A stretch of DNA of 64,000 nucleotides from Polaribacter glomeratus. Its GTDB lineage: Bacteria > Bacteroidota > Bacteroidia > Flavobacteriales > Flavobacteriaceae. A program made the translations under genes and the position numbers. The DNA is taken from positions 108,173 to 172,172 of the forward strand of contig NZ_MSCM01000002.1 of NCBI RefSeq assembly GCF_002954665.1, given 5' to 3'. A model generated the notes under the pieces. It was given only the letters and a program-made list of their open reading frames with translations. It did no database searches and was not told the DNA's origin. Positions 8,156 to 15,800 of this stretch are shown here, piece after piece; positions within the stretch are counted from its first letter, which is position 1; the number at the start of each line of letters is the position of its first letter.

Positions 8156-8737
8156 TAGCTAACAATCTATATAAAATAGGTGAAACAGTAATAAATTAAA
8201 GGTTTTTTGCTCGTATCTAACTTTGTGCTTAACCGAAAGATCATCGCTTACCGATTGCCCTACTTTACTTAAACTAACTGTTAAAACCTACCCAAAAATC
8301 TTAACAAAATCCTCAAAAGCCACATAATACGGTTGGTCTTTAAAAACAGGATTTTCTACGCTTTTCGCATTTGCAATACCTACGCTAGCAAACCAAACTT
8401 TGGCACTTTGTTTCTTGGCATGTTCTTTAAAAATTTTCATCCAAACGGTATCATACTCATTTGGATCTTGCAAATTACTAAACGTTTTTACCAACATAGA
8501 AATAGTTGGTTCTCCTTTTTTAAATAATACAAACTGTGGATGTCTTTTTAACTGGATATTAATTGATTGTAACTCATAACCCATTTATTGTAACTTTTCG
8601 CCAAAGATATTCGTGGCTAAATTGTGCAATTCTTTTATATGCTAATTTAGAGAACACTTGACTTTCTCAAAAAAAAACAATTAACTTCGTTTAAGTCCTG
8701 ATATAAAACATTAAAACGATGTCATATTATAATAGTT
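8156..8737. repeat. Long junction element between modules 4 and 5
   Basis: Like the element at 4721, it runs from an R''-like end (TAGCTAACAATCTATATA, 8156) to an R'-like start (ATGTCATATTATAATAGTT, ending 8737) and encloses a copy of the small gene. The two outer ends are weakly complementary. Confidence 0.5.
8288..8638 (-). pseudogene. Copy 4 of the repeated small gene, broken near its 5' end
   Basis: The sequence follows the intact gene, but the GCG codon before MGYE is a TAA stop, leaving a 98-codon frame from MGYELQSINIQ (8584) to the stop at 8288. The internal Met used by copy 2 is changed to Thr. The 5' flank has the same TAG CAT ATA replacement as copies 2 and 3. It is the centre of the junction element between modules 4 and 5. 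Confidence 0.8.
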
Positions 8738-8860
8738 GCCATTAATACTGACCGAACGACCTTAAATAACAGTTTTATCATCTTTTTCTACTAAAAACAC
8801 GACTAAAGTGTCATATTTAGGAAATTTTGGTAACTAAAGTAGTAAAGGGAAGTATTAAAA

Positions 8861-9367
8861 ATGAAAAAACAGAAAACCACATTTCTTTCTGCATTAAAAG
8901 AAAATCAGGATAAGTTATATAGAATTTGCGCTATTTATTCAGATAGTAATGAAGATTCTAAAGATCTATTTCAAGAAGTTTTAATTCACATTTGGAAGTC
9001 AATGAATTCATTTAAAGGTAATTCATCTATTGATACTTGGATGTTTAGGATAGCATTAAATGTTTGCCTTCGTTTTAAATCTAAACACAGAAAGAACCAA
9101 AATCGATTTATAAGATTAGACAGTATATCTATTTCTAATATAGGTTCTGAAGAAACTACCGAAACGGATAGTGAAAAACTAATAGCTTTAAGAAAGTGTG
9201 TCAAAAAATTGAATGAAGGAGACAAAGCAATAGTTGCTCTGTACCTAGAGGGATTAGCATACCGAGAAATTTCAGAGATACTTGGATTATCTGAAAATCA
9301 CTTAGCCGTAAAAATCAAGCGGATAAAATCAAAATTGTTTAACTGTATAAATGAATATTATGATTGA
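8861..9367 (+). CDS. ECF-type RNA polymerase sigma factor
   Basis: The 168-residue protein is a typical two-domain extracytoplasmic-function sigma factor. Region 2 spans about residues 20-75 (DLFQEVLIHIWKSMNSFKG, then DTWMFRIALNVCLRF), which binds the -10 element and core polymerase. Region 4 spans about 110-165 (AIVALYLEGLAYREISEILGLSENHLAVKIKRIKSKL), the helix-turn-helix for -35 recognition. The next gene overlaps its end, an arrangement common for sigma factors and their membrane-bound controllers. It is the first gene of module 5, starting 126 bases after the GTTGCCATTA core. No clear TAnnTTTG box was found upstream. Confidence 0.9.
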   Translation: MKKQKTTFLSALKENQDKLYRICAIYSDSNEDSKDLFQEVLIHIWKSMNSFKGNSSIDTWMFRIALNVCLRFKSKHRKNQNRFIRLDSISISNIGSEETTETDSEKLIALRKCVKKLNEGDKAIVALYLEGLAYREISEILGLSENHLAVKIKRIKSKLFNCINEYYD

Positions 9368-9947
9368 AGATGAATTAATTAAAATCTGGCAATCGTCCAG
9401 TAAACAGGAACTTATTAAATTTGAGAAATCTAAATTGATGTTAGAATTACAATCAAGTTTAAAACGTTTACACAGATGGTGGAACTATTTAGAACTTTCA
9501 GAATCGATTTTAGCTGTATTTGGAGTTTTATTATCTATCCTTTTATTTTTCAAGCTTCCTTTCATTCTGATAAAAATAGCATTAGCATTAATGATAATTT
9601 GTGCTATTTATTTAATAATCAAATATCAAGGTGTGAAAAAATTTAAGCCAAGTGACTTGGAAGAAAATTATCTAAATTATCTCAAAAAGAACAGGGAATA
9701 TCTTCAAACGCAAAAGAAATTCCTTAAAACATATGCTTACTGGGGAATTTTGCCAGTTTACCCAATAATGTTGTTATTTACTATCAGCATTTGGGGAAAA
9801 GTTCCAGCATACTTAATTATCCTTATTAATGTGGCTACAATCGGAATAGGTGTTTATGGATATTTCTTAAATAAAAAAAGAGTAAAAAAAGAAATAACCC
9901 CAAGAATATCTAGAGTTAATGAATTAATAAATCAATTAGAACAATAG
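9351..9947 (+). CDS. Four-segment membrane protein, possible regulator of the sigma factor
   Basis: The 198-residue product has a charged, helical N-terminal part (residues 1-45) and four hydrophobic segments in two pairs (about 48-92 and 125-172), ending in a basic tail. I do not recognise a named domain. The overlap with the sigma gene (ATG at 9351, or at 9360 for an 8-base overlap with the TGA at 9365) implies translational coupling. By analogy with other sigma/membrane pairs, an anti-sigma role is plausible, but no known anti-sigma fold is visible. Confidence 0.75.
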   Translation: MNIMIEDELIKIWQSSSKQELIKFEKSKLMLELQSSLKRLHRWWNYLELSESILAVFGVLLSILLFFKLPFILIKIALALMIICAIYLIIKYQGVKKFKPSDLEENYLNYLKKNREYLQTQKKFLKTYAYWGILPVYPIMLLFTISIWGKVPAYLIILINVATIGIGVYGYFLNKKRVKKEITPRISRVNELINQLEQ

Positions 9948-9950
9948 CAA

Positions 9951-10091
9951 ATGATATCCAAATATAGACCTTCAAAAGTTTCAAAAGACTTATTAGAACA
10001 GTTGTCAAAAATTTTGAGTTTTACAACTTCAAAAACAAGAAGAGAAACAATCAAACAAAAAAGAAGTCAAAATGGGACTAAAAAGTACTAA
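9951..10091 (+). CDS. Small basic ORF (46 aa) closing module 5
   Basis: The frame opens 3 bases after the preceding stop and encodes a very basic peptide (MISKYRPSKVSKDLLEQLSK at the start, GTKKY at the end) with 12 Lys and 4 Arg. It resembles no family I know. In its favour are the tight spacing and the position of its TAA, which lies exactly on the first bases of the TAATGGCAAC core (10089-10098), the same arrangement as the serine hydrolase gene of module 1. Against it are its small size and the absence of a visible ribosome binding site. Confidence 0.45.
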   Translation: MISKYRPSKVSKDLLEQLSKILSFTTSKTRRETIKQKRSQNGTKKY

Positions 10092-10228
10092 TGGCAACAA
10101 CGTGTATAATTTATTGCTGGTTTTAGCCAATTTAAGAAAGTCCTTTGGGACTTTCTTGGTTCTGTTTTATTTACTAACTTTATTGCTTAAAACACACAAC
10201 AAATCATACACAACAGCGCTAAACGAAC
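10089..10228. repeat. attC-like imperfect palindrome at the right end of the array
   Basis: Outer arms GTGTATAATTTATTG (10102-10116) and CAACAAATCATACAC (10197-10211) pair at 13 of 15 positions. An inner perfect hairpin, AAGAAAGTCC with GGACTTTCTT (10134-10157), sits in the middle. The segment TTCTTGGTTC to TACACAACA is almost identical to the element at 41941-42003. The right end runs into the 3' end of the intact small gene without a clear GTT. Confidence 0.75.
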
Positions 10229-10594
10229 CTACTCCAAAATCTTAACAAAATCCTCAAAAGCCACATAATACGGTTGGTCTTTAAAAACAGGATTTTCTAC
10301 ACTTTCTGCATTGGCAATACCTACGCCAGCAAACCAAACTTTGGCATTTTGTTTTTTGGCGTGTTCTTTAAAAGTTTCCATCCAAACGGTATCATACTCA
10401 TTTGGATCTTGCAAATTACTGGATGTTTTTACCAACACAAAAATGGTTGGTTCTCCTTTTTTAAATAATACAAACTGTGGATGCCTTTTTAACTGGCTAT
10501 TAATTGCTTGAAACTCATAACCCATCGCTTGTAACTTTTCGCCAACGATGTTCATTGCCAAATTGTGCAATTCTTGCGCTTTTAAAATATGCAT
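10229..10594 (-). CDS. Conserved small protein of unknown function, intact copy of the repeated gene
   Basis: This is the only complete copy (121 aa) of the gene repeated five times in the first 11 kb. Its ATG overlaps the helicase stop as TAATG, so the two are translationally coupled; this is evidently the native locus. The sequence has an N-terminal helix (LHNLAMNIVGEKLQAMGYEF), strands with a basic patch (NSQLKRHPQFVLFKKGEPTIFVLVKT), a helix ending AKKQNAKVWFAGVGIA and a C-terminal PYYVAFEDFVKIL. The order resembles a PD-(D/E)xK nuclease-like core, with VLVKT where a catalytic (E/D)xK would be, but the acidic residue is missing. That fold is only a suggestion. The array of cassette-like modules begins directly after its stop codon. 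Confidence 0.85.
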   Translation of the reverse strand: MHILKAQELHNLAMNIVGEKLQAMGYEFQAINSQLKRHPQFVLFKKGEPTIFVLVKTSSNLQDPNEYDTVWMETFKEHAKKQNAKVWFAGVGIANAESVENPVFKDQPYYVAFEDFVKILE

Positions 10595-11946
10595 TACTTT
10601 TTCTTATTACGTAAATTGTAGTTTTTATCTCCTCTTGTTTTTGGCTTCTTGTATTTTTTAGCAATTTCTCTTCTATAAGAACCTCCTTGATTGGTTTTAC
10701 TATTCTTTTCGCTCTTATCATGAAAAGCAGCTCCTGGCACAAACTCTAAAGCTGTTCTGTTTTTAGACTGTTGGCTATCTTCTTTAGGGCGTTCATCTTC
10801 CGTTAATAATTTTGAAATCTCTAAAGCTTCAGGAAGTTCTAAAACCGGAATTTTATAATCCATTAATTCCTCTATAGTCTCTTTATTTTCCTGCTCTTTT
10901 TCTGTAGAAAACAAAATGGTTTTACCAGCTTTTTCTGCTCTACCGGTTCTACCGATTCTGTGCATATAATTTTCAGGAAAATCGGGTGTATCAAAATTGA
11001 TAACATGACTCACGTTATCAAAATCTAAACCACGCGCCATTACATCTGTAGCTAACAAGATCCTGTTTTTTCCTTCATCAAATTGACGAATAGAACGTAT
11101 TCTGTAATTCTGTGTTTTATTAGAATGTATAATACACAATTCGCTTCCAAAAACTTCTTCTAAATGTTTAAAAAGTAAATCTGCAGTTCTTTTAAAAGCT
11201 ACAAAAATTAATACTTTATGATACGTTTGTCTGTCTTTTAAAAAGTGATGTAATAAATTTACTTTCGTAAAAAAATTAGGAATATTGTAAGAAACTTGCT
11301 CAATATTATCTAACGGAGTTCCACTAACTGCTACCGAAATTTTTTCTGGGTTTTTAAAGAAATCATCAATCAAAGCATCTACATCTTCTGTCATTGTTGC
11401 AGAAAATAAAATATTTTGTCTTCTTTCTGGTAACAAATCAAAAATATTCATCAGCTGAAATCTAAAACCTAAATCTAACATGACATCCACTTCGTCAATT
11501 ACCAATTTCTGAATCGTTTTTAGCTTTAAAACATTGCTCAACGCTAAATCATATAACCGACCTGGCGTTGCTACAATAATATCTTGACCTTGTGCAATTC
11601 CTTGCTTTTGAGTGTTGATATTAGCACCACCATAAACTCCTAAAACACGAATATTTAAGTATTTTCCTAGTTTTTCTATTTCATCTACAACTTGTAAAAC
11701 CAATTCACGCGTAGGAACTAACACCAAAACTCTTGGATGCTGCGTTTTTAAGAATTTTAAATCTCTTAAAATTGGCAACATATAACCAAATGTTTTTCCT
11801 GTTCCTGTTTGGGCTATTCCAACAACATCTTTACCAGATCTAATTACAGAAAATGCTTGCTCTTGAATTGGCGTTGGGTTTTCAAAACGCAAATCTTCAA
11901 TCGCATAGTGTAATTGATTTGATAAGTCTAAATCTTTAAAAGTCAT
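10594..11946 (-). CDS. DEAD-box RNA helicase
   Basis: The 450-residue ATP-dependent RNA helicase shows all core motifs in order: Q motif (FENPTPIQEQAF), Walker A (AQTGTGKT), PTREL, TPGRL, motif II as DEVD rather than DEAD, SATMT, and in the second RecA domain the ARGLD and HRIGRTGR motifs. A basic low-complexity tail (residues about 395-450) probably adds RNA affinity. Such proteins act in ribosome assembly or mRNA turnover, with cold-linked roles in many bacteria. I start it at the ATG at 11946; the frame could extend to a TTG at 11964, but that lies within a TACCTTTG promoter box. It overlaps the downstream small gene by one base. Confidence 0.93.
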   Translation of the reverse strand: MTFKDLDLSNQLHYAIEDLRFENPTPIQEQAFSVIRSGKDVVGIAQTGTGKTFGYMLPILRDLKFLKTQHPRVLVLVPTRELVLQVVDEIEKLGKYLNIRVLGVYGGANINTQKQGIAQGQDIIVATPGRLYDLALSNVLKLKTIQKLVIDEVDVMLDLGFRFQLMNIFDLLPERRQNILFSATMTEDVDALIDDFFKNPEKISVAVSGTPLDNIEQVSYNIPNFFTKVNLLHHFLKDRQTYHKVLIFVAFKRTADLLFKHLEEVFGSELCIIHSNKTQNYRIRSIRQFDEGKNRILLATDVMARGLDFDNVSHVINFDTPDFPENYMHRIGRTGRAEKAGKTILFSTEKEQENKETIEELMDYKIPVLELPEALEISKLLTEDERPKEDSQQSKNRTALEFVPGAAFHDKSEKNSKTNQGGSYRREIAKKYKKPKTRGDKNYNLRNKKK

Positions 11947-11961
11947 TCTTTTAATTTTTTG

Positions 11962-11969
11962 CAAAGGTA
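11962..11969 (-). promoter_or_regulatory. -7 box (TACCTTTG) of the helicase operon
   Basis: On the minus strand TACCTTTG matches TAnnTTTG and ends 15 bases before the ATG at 11946. It argues against the upstream TTG start. Confidence 0.5.
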
Positions 11970-12016
11970 CGTTTTATAAAATGTACAACAATAGTATTCT
12001 AAACAGTAATATTTAG

Positions 12017-12024
12017 TAGTTTTG
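12017..12024 (+). promoter_or_regulatory. -7 box (TAGTTTTG) for tatD
   Basis: TAGTTTTG lies 22 bases before the ATG at 12047. It is divergent from the helicase promoter about 50 bases away. Confidence 0.5.
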
Positions 12025-12046
12025 TTGATGAAAATCAAACTAAAAA

Positions 12047-12811
12047 ATGATTACAGATACGCATACACATTTATATTCAGAACAATTTAATGACGATAGA
12101 AAAGCCATGATACAGCGTGCAAAAGATGCTGGCGTTTCTCGTTTTTTTATACCGGCCATAGATTCTTCTTACACAGAAAGCATGTTCTTGTTGGAAAAAG
12201 AAAACCCTGATGCTGTGTTTTTAATGATGGGTTTGCATCCAACTTCTGTACAAGAAAATTATTTAGAAGAACTTGCGCATGTAAAAAATTGGATTGATAA
12301 GAGAAATTTTTTTGCTATAGGTGAAATTGGCATCGATTTATATTGGGATAAAAGTTTTCTAAAACAGCAACAAGAGGCTTTTAGAACTCAAATTAAATGG
12401 GCAAAAGAAAAAAAATTGCCAATTGTAATTCATTGTAGAGATGCTTTTGATGAAATTTTTGAAGTTTTAGAATCTGAAAAAAGTGACGATTTACGAGGGA
12501 TTTTCCACTGTTTTACGGGTACTTTAGAACAAGCAGAAAAAGCTATTTCGTACAATATGAAATTAGGAATTGGCGGAGTTGCTACTTTTAAAAACGGAAA
12601 AATAGATACATTTTTAAACGAAATAGATTTGAAACACATTGTTTTAGAAACGGATTCGCCTTATTTAGCACCCACACCTTTTCGAGGAAAAAGAAACGAA
12701 AGTTCTTATATAACAAATGTTATTGATAAATTAGTAGACATTTACGGCATCAGTTTTAATGAAATTGCAAAAATTACTACTCAAAATTCTAAAGATATCT
12801 TTAATGTTTAA
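12047..12811 (+). CDS. tatD: TatD-family metal-dependent DNase
   Basis: The 254-residue TIM-barrel metallohydrolase has the family metal ligands: DTHTH at residues 4-8, the conserved Glu in IGEIGID near 92, HCRD near 128, HCFTG near 153 and ETDSPYLAP near 203. TatD proteins are 3'-5' exonucleases implicated in DNA repair and in processing of damaged DNA; the length is normal. It is followed after 4 bases by a gene of unknown function on the same strand, probably cotranscribed. Confidence 0.93.
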   Translation: MITDTHTHLYSEQFNDDRKAMIQRAKDAGVSRFFIPAIDSSYTESMFLLEKENPDAVFLMMGLHPTSVQENYLEELAHVKNWIDKRNFFAIGEIGIDLYWDKSFLKQQQEAFRTQIKWAKEKKLPIVIHCRDAFDEIFEVLESEKSDDLRGIFHCFTGTLEQAEKAISYNMKLGIGGVATFKNGKIDTFLNEIDLKHIVLETDSPYLAPTPFRGKRNESSYITNVIDKLVDIYGISFNEIAKITTQNSKDIFNV

Positions 12812-12815
12812 TTTT

Positions 12816-13910
12816 ATGAAAAAATACTGTGTATTTATAATCTTATTTGCATTTTCTAGTACAATTAATTCACAAGAATATAGAAAATATTGGAATGAAG
12901 GCAAACTAACTTGGGATGATTTTCAGGCAAAACCAACCAAAAATAATCCAACATATCTTGGATATGTGTTACGATATCAAACGGATAAAAAAGTAGTGGA
13001 TGACGTTACCTATTTTGGTGTTATTGCAGATGCATATATCGATAAGTCTTTGTCATTTGTTCATCAAAATTTAAAAGATGACTATCATTTAAATTACAAT
13101 CAAGTAATTTTCAACTTGGTAGAAATTCATAAAAGAAAATTACAAAAACGAATTTACACTATAGATAATATTTTTGATATGAGCCCTTTATTTAGCGACA
13201 GCAAAAGTCAGTTAGAAAGAGAGGTTCTTGATTTTCAAGAAGAAGGAAATTACGGAATTCAAAGAGAAGTTACAGATCAATGGCTTTTAAAAACAACAGA
13301 AGAATTAGCGGCTTCTAGCTCATTTGAACTACCCGATTTTAGAAAAAGTAATTGGACTTATGGTTTGTATGGTGGTGTAGATTTTGGTTTTTATGGCGAT
13401 ACCTACAGCGAAATTTTTAACAACACAATTGCAATGTCGCTTGGTTTTGAGTTTTCGTATAAAAAAGTATTTATGGGATTAAATATGAGCTTTACGAACA
13501 GTAAATTAAATACCGATTTAATGGACGATTCTTTAATGATTCCTGAAGGAGAAAAAAGTACCATCGGACTTTTAAATGGCTATTTCGGATATCCTGTTTA
13601 TGAAACAAAAAAATTTAGAATTGTACCTTTTGCAGGCTATGGTGTTACCTTTTTTGGAGAAGTAGGAGACCAAGAAAACAAGCAAGAAACTTCGGCAGCA
13701 ACTTCTATCTTTGGAGTAAACTTTGACTTTAAAAACAAAAAAACCATCAATTTTACGCCCACCTTTTTTGATGTAAGAGAAGAAGGAAACAGTTATTTTG
13801 GAGCACGTATTTTTATGAGTAATTCTAATTTTAACCCAAATTTAAAAGGTTACAGTATAAACATTGGTTTGTCTTATGGTATTGAAGGTCGTTTTTTATC
13901 AAAAAAATAA
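12816..13910 (+). CDS. Exported protein of unknown function with barrel-like C-terminal half
   Basis: I chose the ATG at 12816, which gives 364 residues beginning with a clean signal peptide (MKKYCVFIILFAFSSTINSQ); the frame is open further upstream into tatD but has no signal there. Residues about 20-180 form a soluble, mainly helical domain with the motif KLTWDDFQAKP. From about residue 185 onward short alternating aromatic/glycine strands (YGLYGGVDFGFYG, LGFEFSYKKVFMGLNMSF, GARIFMS, GYSINIGLSYGIEG) suggest an outer-membrane or surface beta-barrel. No known family was recognised. It follows tatD by 4 bases and is ended by a bidirectional terminator. Confidence 0.75.
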   Translation: MKKYCVFIILFAFSSTINSQEYRKYWNEGKLTWDDFQAKPTKNNPTYLGYVLRYQTDKKVVDDVTYFGVIADAYIDKSLSFVHQNLKDDYHLNYNQVIFNLVEIHKRKLQKRIYTIDNIFDMSPLFSDSKSQLEREVLDFQEEGNYGIQREVTDQWLLKTTEELAASSSFELPDFRKSNWTYGLYGGVDFGFYGDTYSEIFNNTIAMSLGFEFSYKKVFMGLNMSFTNSKLNTDLMDDSLMIPEGEKSTIGLLNGYFGYPVYETKKFRIVPFAGYGVTFFGEVGDQENKQETSAATSIFGVNFDFKNKKTINFTPTFFDVREEGNSYFGARIFMSNSNFNPNLKGYSINIGLSYGIEGRFLSKK

Positions 13911-14030
13911 TTTGATATCATCTAATATAACATCCGTAGTGACTCTAAAAATTGTAGAAAAAGAGGTTCAAAATTTCAATATTTTATAAAAAAATAATTT
14001 CTACAGAACTACAAAACTTTTATAATAAAG

Positions 14031-14060
14031 CAAAAAAACCCGATTTTTAAATCGGGTTTC
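14031..14060. terminator. Bidirectional terminator
   Basis: AAACCCGATTT (14036-14046) and AAATCGGGTTT (14049-14059) form an 11-bp stem with A-rich sequence on the left. It serves the convergent genes ending at 13910 and 14086. Confidence 0.85.
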
Positions 14061-14085
14061 AATCAAATAAAAGTTGGGGGTTATA

Positions 14086-15027
14086 TTATTTCATCCCTTT
14101 TACATTTATCAATAAATTAACGTTAGCGTTTGAGGATACATTTAAACTATTTACATTTAGTCCTAATGTGCTTTCTACGTTTAACATTCCTTTAAACGCT
14201 AGCTTGCCATCATTATTAGAATCTTCAAAAGCAGCAAACTTAATTTCATAATCGCCTTCCTTTAAAAAATTTAATTCATAAGTAGTATTTGAAGCTACAA
14301 TTGCACTTGTAGTTGCATTTGCAAACTGTACATTACTTGCTCCTTGCCCACTCGCTTCCGATTCTGTGTAAACACCTGCTTTATAGGTAAATACTACAAT
14401 AGTTTCCGCTGTATTATTGCTATCAGAAACAGAACCAGAAACCGTACCAGCTCCTTCATTATTTACCACTCTTACACCTTTAGATAATTCAAAATCAGTT
14501 ACAAAATCAAAATTACTTTGAATGCTATTCGATGCAATTATTGTTTTTCTTAAATCGAAATCAATAATAATTTCGTTTGCAGTACTTGCTAAAACCTCTA
14601 CTTTATCAGAAATCTTAATTTCGTTACTAGAAGCTTCTAATTTGTGTTTTAAACCATTTTTTGTTTTAATATAACTTCCAGGAGCATTGCCATTCGCATC
14701 CATATCACAATCTAAAATTAAGCTAACACTAGACATTGCACCTACTTTTAAATCTAAATCGCCTAATACTTTTTTTGTTCCATTTTGCAAAGTCATTAAA
14801 TCAATTGTAGTCGTTGTAAATCCTTGAATAGAGACTCCGTCAACTTTTACATCTGTAATCGTTACAAAAGCGCCACTTACTTCTGCATTGTCAATTGGTG
14901 CATCTGTAATAGAAACTTTTGTGTTTCTTGTTTGTGAATCATCTGCCATACTTTCTCCGTTTTCAGAACAAGATGCAAATGATAGTAGTAAAGCTAAAAT
15001 TCCTGTTTTTAATATTGAATTATTCAT
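14086..15027 (-). CDS. DUF4382 domain lipoprotein
   Basis: The 313-residue lipoprotein has the lipobox FASCSEN after an N-terminal hydrophobic segment, then an acidic linker. Residues about 35-190 match DUF4382 (VSITDAPIDNAEVSGAFVTITDVKVDG, TTTTIDLMTLQNG and so on), a beta-rich domain common in surface lipoproteins of Bacteroidota. The C-terminal third looks like a second beta-sandwich (AGTVSGSVSDSNNTAETIVV, KEGDYEIKFAAFED), similar to carboxypeptidase-regulatory-like folds, with DSNNDG as a possible calcium loop. The function is unknown. It is monocistronic. Confidence 0.88.
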   Translation of the reverse strand: MNNSILKTGILALLLSFASCSENGESMADDSQTRNTKVSITDAPIDNAEVSGAFVTITDVKVDGVSIQGFTTTTIDLMTLQNGTKKVLGDLDLKVGAMSSVSLILDCDMDANGNAPGSYIKTKNGLKHKLEASSNEIKISDKVEVLASTANEIIIDFDLRKTIIASNSIQSNFDFVTDFELSKGVRVVNNEGAGTVSGSVSDSNNTAETIVVFTYKAGVYTESEASGQGASNVQFANATTSAIVASNTTYELNFLKEGDYEIKFAAFEDSNNDGKLAFKGMLNVESTLGLNVNSLNVSSNANVNLLINVKGMK

Positions 15028-15239
15028 AATTATTGATTTTTAAATTGTTATTACTTATTGATTCGTGCTTCTGTTTATTAATGTATTTCGTTTAGCTTTA
15101 CCCTACCAAATAAATAAATAACTTTTAGAAAAAAAATTTAATAGATTGATTTTAAGCTATTTGAATATTTAAAAAATAAATGTGTTTTACAAAGGATTTA
15201 CAAGAAATCGAATAGTTTTTATTACTTTTGATGCTGAAA

Positions 15240-15743
15240 ATGCCTTATAATTTGAATTCACATACCACTTATTACAAAACACCTTTAGGAATTGCAAAAA
15301 TTATTGGCAATGAAAACGGAATTCAGTCTGTTTCTGTTTTAGATGATGACGCAATTTCTGATGAACTACTTAATGCAGAAATCCACAAGTGTTTACAAGA
15401 ATGCGTTAAACAATTTAAAGAATATTTTAACGGACAAAGGGCTAGTTTTAATTTAACAGTTAACCCTAAAGGAACTAAATTTCAAATAAAAGTATGGCAA
15501 GCTTTACTAGACATTCCTTATGGTAAAACCAAAAGTTACTTAGAACAAAGTAAGGCTTTAGGTGATGTAAAAGCGATACGCGCCGTTGCCTCTGCAAATG
15601 GTAAAAACCCAATTTGGATTATTATTCCGTGTCACAGAGTTATTGGTTCGGATGGTTCGTTAACAGGATATGCAGGCGGAATTTGGCGTAAAAAATGGTT
15701 ATTAGCTCATGAAAATCCAGTAAAACAGCAATCTCTTTTTTAA
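15240..15743 (+). CDS. ogt: Methylated-DNA--[protein]-cysteine S-methyltransferase
   Basis: The 167-residue suicide enzyme repairs O6-alkylguanine by transferring the alkyl group to its own cysteine. The active-site motif IIPCHRVIG, the helix-turn-helix Arg-finger region VWQALLDIPYGKTKSY with AIRAVASANGKNP, and the closing YAGGIWRKKWLLAHE are all present. ATG codons at 15231 and 15240 are both possible. I prefer 15240 because TACTTTTG at 15223-15230 looks like the -7 promoter box, which would put transcription start after 15231. Symbol ogt by family; ada-type fusion domains are absent. Confidence 0.92.
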   Translation: MPYNLNSHTTYYKTPLGIAKIIGNENGIQSVSVLDDDAISDELLNAEIHKCLQECVKQFKEYFNGQRASFNLTVNPKGTKFQIKVWQALLDIPYGKTKSYLEQSKALGDVKAIRAVASANGKNPIWIIIPCHRVIGSDGSLTGYAGGIWRKKWLLAHENPVKQQSLF

Positions 15744-15800
15744 ATTAAATCTATTAAAACATAAAAAACATATTTTTACGTTCATTAGGTATTGTTTTAT

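Larger units (their letters stand above)
3657..10228. mobile_element. Integron-like gene-cassette array without integrase (five modules)
   Basis: Five gene modules are each bounded by sequences resembling integron core sites, and three pairs are exact. Module 1 starts GTTATGAGC (3657) and ends GCTCATAAC (4729). Module 2 starts GTTGTGCCTA (5302) and ends TAGGCACAAC (5923). Module 5 starts GTTGCCATTA (8735) and ends TAATGGCAAC (10098). Module 4 (6900-8163) has a 6-bp pair, GTTAGC/GCTAAC; module 3 (6041-6869) only about 5 bp. In integrons the start (R') and end (R'') of a cassette pair because they meet in the circular cassette. The stop codons of the last genes of modules 1 and 5 overlap R'', as in compact cassettes. 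Between modules lie imperfect palindromes, two of which enclose a copy of the small gene. Beyond the invariant GTT/AAC the cores do not follow GTTRRRY, and no intI gene is present, so this is inference from structure. Confidence 0.6.

Noticed and set aside
1780..10594. CRISPR array or insertion sequence as explanation of the repeats
   Set aside because: The repeats are hundreds of bases long with gene-sized spacers, and there is no transposase or target duplication.
11947..11964. TTG start of the helicase gene
   Set aside because: The extension overlaps a TACCTTTG promoter box and adds residues outside the conserved domain.
12759..12815. Upstream extension of the gene after tatD
   Set aside because: It would overlap tatD and bury the signal peptide; the ATG at 12816 gives a clean signal peptide.
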